The translations under genes were made by a program, and so were the position numbers. A DNA stretch of 64,000 nucleotides from RPRC01 sp034933285 (lineage in GTDB: Bacteria; Desulfobacterota; Desulfuromonadia; Geobacterales; Geobacteraceae): assembly GCA_034933285.1 (NCBI GenBank), contig JAYFNT010000009.1:62001-126000 (forward strand), given 5' to 3'. Below the pieces are notes generated by a model. That model searched no databases. It was not told where the DNA came from and saw only the letters and a program-made list of their open reading frames with translations. Below, in pieces: positions 61,160 through 64,000 of the stretch; within the stretch, counting starts at the first letter, position 1, and every line of letters starts with the position of its first letter.

Positions 61160-61819
61160 CTACTGAATGTTCAATTCGCGTTTTTTCCGGACAATCAATT
61201 CCCTGAAAGCATCTTCAAGATATGTCGTGTCCTTGCGTACATCCTCTGGAACACGCTGGGCATAGAGTGCGCGTGCTTCCTTTATTTCGTGCGACAGAAG
61301 CTTGGCAAACGTATTGTTCCTGACTCCTTCATCCACTGCCGGGCCGTTGTATAACGCAATATCAGCTACAATGAGACGCGCCAGGCGTTTGGCCTTGTCG
61401 TGAATCGGTGTTTCACGGGGCGGCGCCTTGACCGCGGCAGCCTTGGCTTGGCCGTTTCCAGTTGCCGGTGCTGTCTGCCGGGCCATTGATGCGGACAAAC
61501 GCTCGGCAAACTGCGTAAGCCTTTGACTTTGCATGGATTCATGCTCGTTGAGCTTTGTGCTGATAGAATCCCTGAAATTATCCAGTGTTGTTTTCAATTC
61601 ATCACGAAGCTGGGTAATTTTGAGGTCATTGAGCTGGCTGTCTTTATCGCCTATCCGGTGGAATTCTTCCTCAAGGCTTGAAATCCTCTGACCGAGCGCA
61701 GCCATGAACTGATCAGTTTCTTCGCGGTGCTTCCTGGCTTGACGAGTCTGAATATTGATTACAAGAAACACTATGGCCACTGCAACAACTGTTACGATAT
61801 ATGGCAGGTAAGTTATCAC
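61160..61819 (-). CDS. Membrane-anchored coiled-coil protein, unknown
   Basis: 219 residues: one membrane helix (about 6-24), a long coiled coil (about 30-110), an Ala/Pro linker, and a C-terminal helical domain (KRLARLIVADIALYNGPAVDEG, EARALYAQRVPEDVRK). The latter resembles a segment found in several delta-proteobacterial proteins, but no function is known. GTG 61819 has AAAGGA upstream and is preferred to ATG 61852. It converges with the Cas6-like gene. Confidence 0.75.
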   Translation of the reverse strand: MITYLPYIVTVVAVAIVFLVINIQTRQARKHREETDQFMAALGQRISSLEEEFHRIGDKDSQLNDLKITQLRDELKTTLDNFRDSISTKLNEHESMQSQRLTQFAERLSASMARQTAPATGNGQAKAAAVKAPPRETPIHDKAKRLARLIVADIALYNGPAVDEGVRNNTFAKLLSHEIKEARALYAQRVPEDVRKDTTYLEDAFRELIVRKKRELNIQ

Positions 61820-61909
61820 GGCACGATTTCCTTTCAGGATTGATAACTGCATAAGAAATTTGTTTTCGGCAGTGAAGCATGATTCTCGATGGTAACGAAG
61901 CGGGTTGTT

Positions 61910-62461
61910 TCATGGCTGAACGAAAAAGAGACGACACCATTCTTCAAAAATAGATACTTTGTGTTTGCCGTGCCTGAGAAGAGAATCGGATATTTCGCCA
62001 ACTGACTTTTCTACAGAGATGCTGCCGGGATTTTTCGAATAAAAAAGATCTGCGAAACAAATTATCTTTTCCAGGAGGCTGATCGGAACCATTTCCCTCT
62101 TTGGAAGCGGCAACTGTTGCTGCACGATATCCTTGATCCCGATACCCACGCCGATATGGCGTTCACAAACCAGGGCATGCGCAATCATGCCTTCGGATTC
62201 AAGGATTTCCCTGCCGAGAATGCCGTGGCAGATATAAGGCGCTTCTCCGTGGCAGCCGATACGTGGGACGCGTGTTCTGCAAACTCCGATGTCATGGAGG
62301 AGAGCTGCTTCTTCTATGAGACGAAGGTCGAGGTAAGGATTGGATATGGCTTGAGCCAGGGTAACGGCTTTCCTGGCCACCAGGCGGCTGTGTTCAAGCA
62401 CTATTTCAAAAGCATCACTGTCCTGTGCGAAATGCTTCCTCAAAAGTGAAATTGCATCCAT
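61910..62461 (-). CDS. HD-domain phosphohydrolase
   Basis: 183 residues with EHSRLVARKA, LLHDIGVCRT (the HD pair), HGEAPYICHGILGREIL and a later Asp in FADLFY, the metal ligands of an HD hydrolase of the small uncharacterised type. Substrate unknown; nucleotide or phosphate ester is likely. A sigma-70 promoter lies upstream and GTGAGGATAAGC precedes the ATG. Confidence 0.88.
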   Translation of the reverse strand: MDAISLLRKHFAQDSDAFEIVLEHSRLVARKAVTLAQAISNPYLDLRLIEEAALLHDIGVCRTRVPRIGCHGEAPYICHGILGREILESEGMIAHALVCERHIGVGIGIKDIVQQQLPLPKREMVPISLLEKIICFADLFYSKNPGSISVEKSVGEISDSLLRHGKHKVSIFEEWCRLFFVQP

Positions 62462-62491
62462 TGCTTATCCTCACCTATAATAGGGCGTATT

Positions 62492-62518
62492 ATTATACTG
62501 TCAACCGGCAAGTGTCAA
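62492..62518 (-). promoter_or_regulatory. Sigma-70 promoter candidate for the HD hydrolase gene
   Basis: On the minus strand: TTGACA, 15-nt spacer, TATAAT (a perfect -10), about 30 nt before the start at 62461. The spacer is short by two. Confidence 0.5.
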
Positions 62519-62538
62519 CTTTCATTCGCATAAGGAGG

Positions 62539-62973
62539 ATGCTTTCTGGTCGTGATGCCATGCTTCAGCAATGGATTGAAACTGGAGAAAAAATTTGCTT
62601 GCCGGATCTCCCCGGCGCAATTTCATGTCACATCGGGAGGAAGTTTCCGTTGGAAATCAATGAATCAGATATCAGGATAGAATACTTCAGGGGGCACGGG
62701 CCTGGCGGACAGCACAGGAATGTTACGGATTCCGCCGTGAGAATACGCCATGTTCCAACGGGGATTGTGGTCCAGGCAAGTGAAAGGCGATCCCAGTCGC
62801 AAAATCGTACCCTTGCCATGGAGCGGCTGCGACAGGCACTGATGAAAAGAAGCCGTGTTGCCAGGAAGAGGATACCTTCTCCCGTTCCACACCGGGAAAA
62901 GGAAAAGCGAATTGCTGAGAAGCATAGAGACGCTGCAAAAAAGAAGCTTCGTGATGTCCGCAATGCAGAATGA
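62539..62973 (+). CDS. Release-factor-like protein with GGQ domain
   Basis: About 144 residues. The core is the class I release-factor domain 3: GHGPGGQHRNVTDSAVRI, GIVVQASERRSQSQNR, and a very basic tail (RVARKRIPSPVPHREKEK). The GGQ drives peptidyl-tRNA hydrolysis. The codon-reading domain of RF1/RF2 is absent, so it is like ArfB/YaeJ or RF-H-type rescue factors. The start is uncertain: AGGAGG touches ATG 62539, and ATG 62560 is 21 nt away. Confidence 0.82.
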   Translation: MLSGRDAMLQQWIETGEKICLPDLPGAISCHIGRKFPLEINESDIRIEYFRGHGPGGQHRNVTDSAVRIRHVPTGIVVQASERRSQSQNRTLAMERLRQALMKRSRVARKRIPSPVPHREKEKRIAEKHRDAAKKKLRDVRNAE

Positions 62974-62994
62974 GGAATTTTCGGGTAAAAGTGT

Positions 62995-63022
62995 CGGGCA
63001 AAAGCGGCTGCCCGGGCTCTTT
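62995..63022 (+). terminator. Probable terminator after the release-factor-like gene
   Basis: CGGGCA and TGCCCG form a 6-bp stem with an 8-nt loop followed by GGCTCTTTTCTT. The T run is short. Confidence 0.45.
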
Positions 63023-63174
63023 TCTTGACCTTCCCGGATATTATGGTCTATTCTTTAAAATCCAGATGCAATTCAAAAGCAGAGATCTCCTGAGACAATC
63101 TTGGAAACAGATATTTTCAGATAGGAATTCAGGAAATCCTAGAGGGACGAAATTTCCGTAGTAAGTGGAGCGTC

Positions 63175-63648
63175 ATGAAAAGACCGGGATGGGATCAATA
63201 TTTCATGGAAATCACCAGTATCGTTGCACGCAGGTCCACCTGTCTGAGAAGGCAGGTGGGAGCATTGCTGGTCAAGGACAGGAATATACTGGCTTCCGGC
63301 TATAACGGCGCTCCTTCCGGCATCGTCCATTGTCTTGATGTCGGTTGCCTGAGGGAGCGGCTCGCCGTTCAGCCAGGTGAACGCCATGAATTGTGCCGCG
63401 GGCTTCATGCGGAGCAGAATGCCATAATTCAGGCAGCGAAACACGGTACGAACATCAACGGCTCAACTTTATACTGTACTACCCTGCCATGTGGAATATG
63501 CACTAAAATGCTGATCAATGCCGGAATTATGCGTATTGTCTACGAAGAAGGGTACCCAGACCCGCTTGCCGGCGAGATGGTTGATGAGGCTGGCATAGAG
63601 GTTGTCAAGACGACTTATGAACCACAGGACGAAGTGGAGGAAACATGA
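63175..63648 (+). CDS. dCMP deaminase-like zinc enzyme (ComEB family)
   Basis: 157 residues. Zinc motifs HAEQNAII and CTTLPCGICTKMLINAGI are intact, as is the nucleotide-binding start RPGWDQYFMEITSIVARRSTC. It probably deaminates dCMP to dUMP. The stop overlaps the nrdR start (ATGA), joining two dNTP-supply genes. Confidence 0.9.
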   Translation: MKRPGWDQYFMEITSIVARRSTCLRRQVGALLVKDRNILASGYNGAPSGIVHCLDVGCLRERLAVQPGERHELCRGLHAEQNAIIQAAKHGTNINGSTLYCTTLPCGICTKMLINAGIMRIVYEEGYPDPLAGEMVDEAGIEVVKTTYEPQDEVEET

Positions 63649-64000
63649 GGTGCCCTTTCTGTCTAAATCCCAACAGCAAGGTTGTGGATTCACGGCCTGA
63701 CAAGGACGGGTCGTCCATCCGCAGGCGCAGAGAATGCGAGGTTTGCGGAAAACGTTTCACGTCGCATGAAAGGGTCGAGGAAATCCTGCCGATGGTGCTT
63801 AAAAAAGACGGGCGACGCGAGCCTTTCGATCGTTTGAAGCTCATTGCCGGAATAAAGAAAGCCTGCGAGAAGCGCCCCGTTTCAGTGGAGACCATTGAAA
63901 AACTGGTTGAACGGCTTGAAACCAGGCTTCAGGAGGGTCAGGAGAGGGAAGTGCCCACAACCACCATCGGAGAACTGGTAATGGCGGAACTGCACGAGAT
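63645..64000 (+). CDS. nrdR: Ribonucleotide reductase repressor NrdR, partial
   Basis: The first 118 residues of NrdR: zinc ribbon (MRCPFC, CEVCGKRFTSHERVE), then an ATP-cone domain (PMVLKKDGRREPFDRLKLIAGIKKACEKRPVS split over 48-80). It senses dATP/ATP and represses nrd genes. GTGGAGGAAAC precedes the ATG. The C-terminus lies past the window. Confidence 0.93.
   Translation, partial: MRCPFCLNPNSKVVDSRPDKDGSSIRRRRECEVCGKRFTSHERVEEILPMVLKKDGRREPFDRLKLIAGIKKACEKRPVSVETIEKLVERLETRLQEGQEREVPTTTIGELVMAELHE

Overview
The window looks like chromosomal DNA from a Geobacteraceae-type deltaproteobacterium. The support is indirect but consistent: moderately high GC, a B. subtilis/Geobacter-type sdhCAB (frdCAB) operon with a single large cytochrome b subunit, a membrane-bound Ech-type [NiFe] hydrogenase, a sigma-54 activator, UDP-xylose synthesis, an HDOD/GGDEF signalling cluster and many lipoproteins. 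No phage, insertion sequence or CRISPR array was seen. The species is not claimed.

Layout. 1-4.8 kb (minus): a tripartite RND efflux system (outer-membrane factor, AcrB-like pump, AcrA-like adaptor). 5-8.8 kb: two exported proteins, one with a SYLF domain, divergent from a two-GAF sigma-54 activator; the space between holds a perfect double palindrome and a sigma-54-like promoter. 8.9-14.8 kb (plus): a small monooxygenase-like protein, lipoproteins and an Mla/MCE phospholipid-transport operon. 14.9-17.3 kb: class II aldolase and a phosphofructokinase. 17.4-22.5 kb: echABCDEF. 22.7-24.4 kb (minus): TPR protein, YidD and a SHOCT lipoprotein, followed by a decayed SYLF relic.

25-39.7 kb (all minus) is the most unusual region. 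Read in the direction of transcription it encodes a polyamine-type binding protein, an outer-membrane barrel protein, a fused ethanolamine ammonia-lyase (EutB+EutC in one chain) with a clear Sec signal peptide, a terminator, an unknown membrane protein, a FecBCD/BtuCDF-type ABC importer, and then a MoxR-DUF58-BatD-like-VWA-hypothetical-VWA operon. A cobalamin enzyme made for export, next to a possible cobamide importer and a MoxR/VWA assembly machine, suggests an undescribed periplasmic ethanolamine-degrading system. The enzyme assignment and the signal peptide are read from sequence; the linkage into one system is inference.

40-49.3 kb: an IHF/HU-like protein, an ABC-2 exporter, initiator tRNA-Met, a SPOR protein, argS, a Cys-rich protein, ftsB, UDP-xylose synthase and UDP-glucose dehydrogenase, tRNA-Ala(GGC) and a ferritin-like protein. 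49.4-51.8 kb (minus): plsY, a MauE/DoxX-like protein, an anchored rhodanese, DUF190 and fluoride channel crcB. 52-55.1 kb (plus): small protein, HDOD protein and two GGDEF proteins. 55.2-60 kb: tgt (minus) and sdhCAB (plus), with a palindromic element between sdhC and sdhA. 60-64 kb: a long inverted repeat, an orphan Cas6-like RAMP protein, a coiled-coil membrane protein, an HD hydrolase, a release-factor-like protein, a dCMP deaminase-like enzyme and nrdR, cut by the window end.
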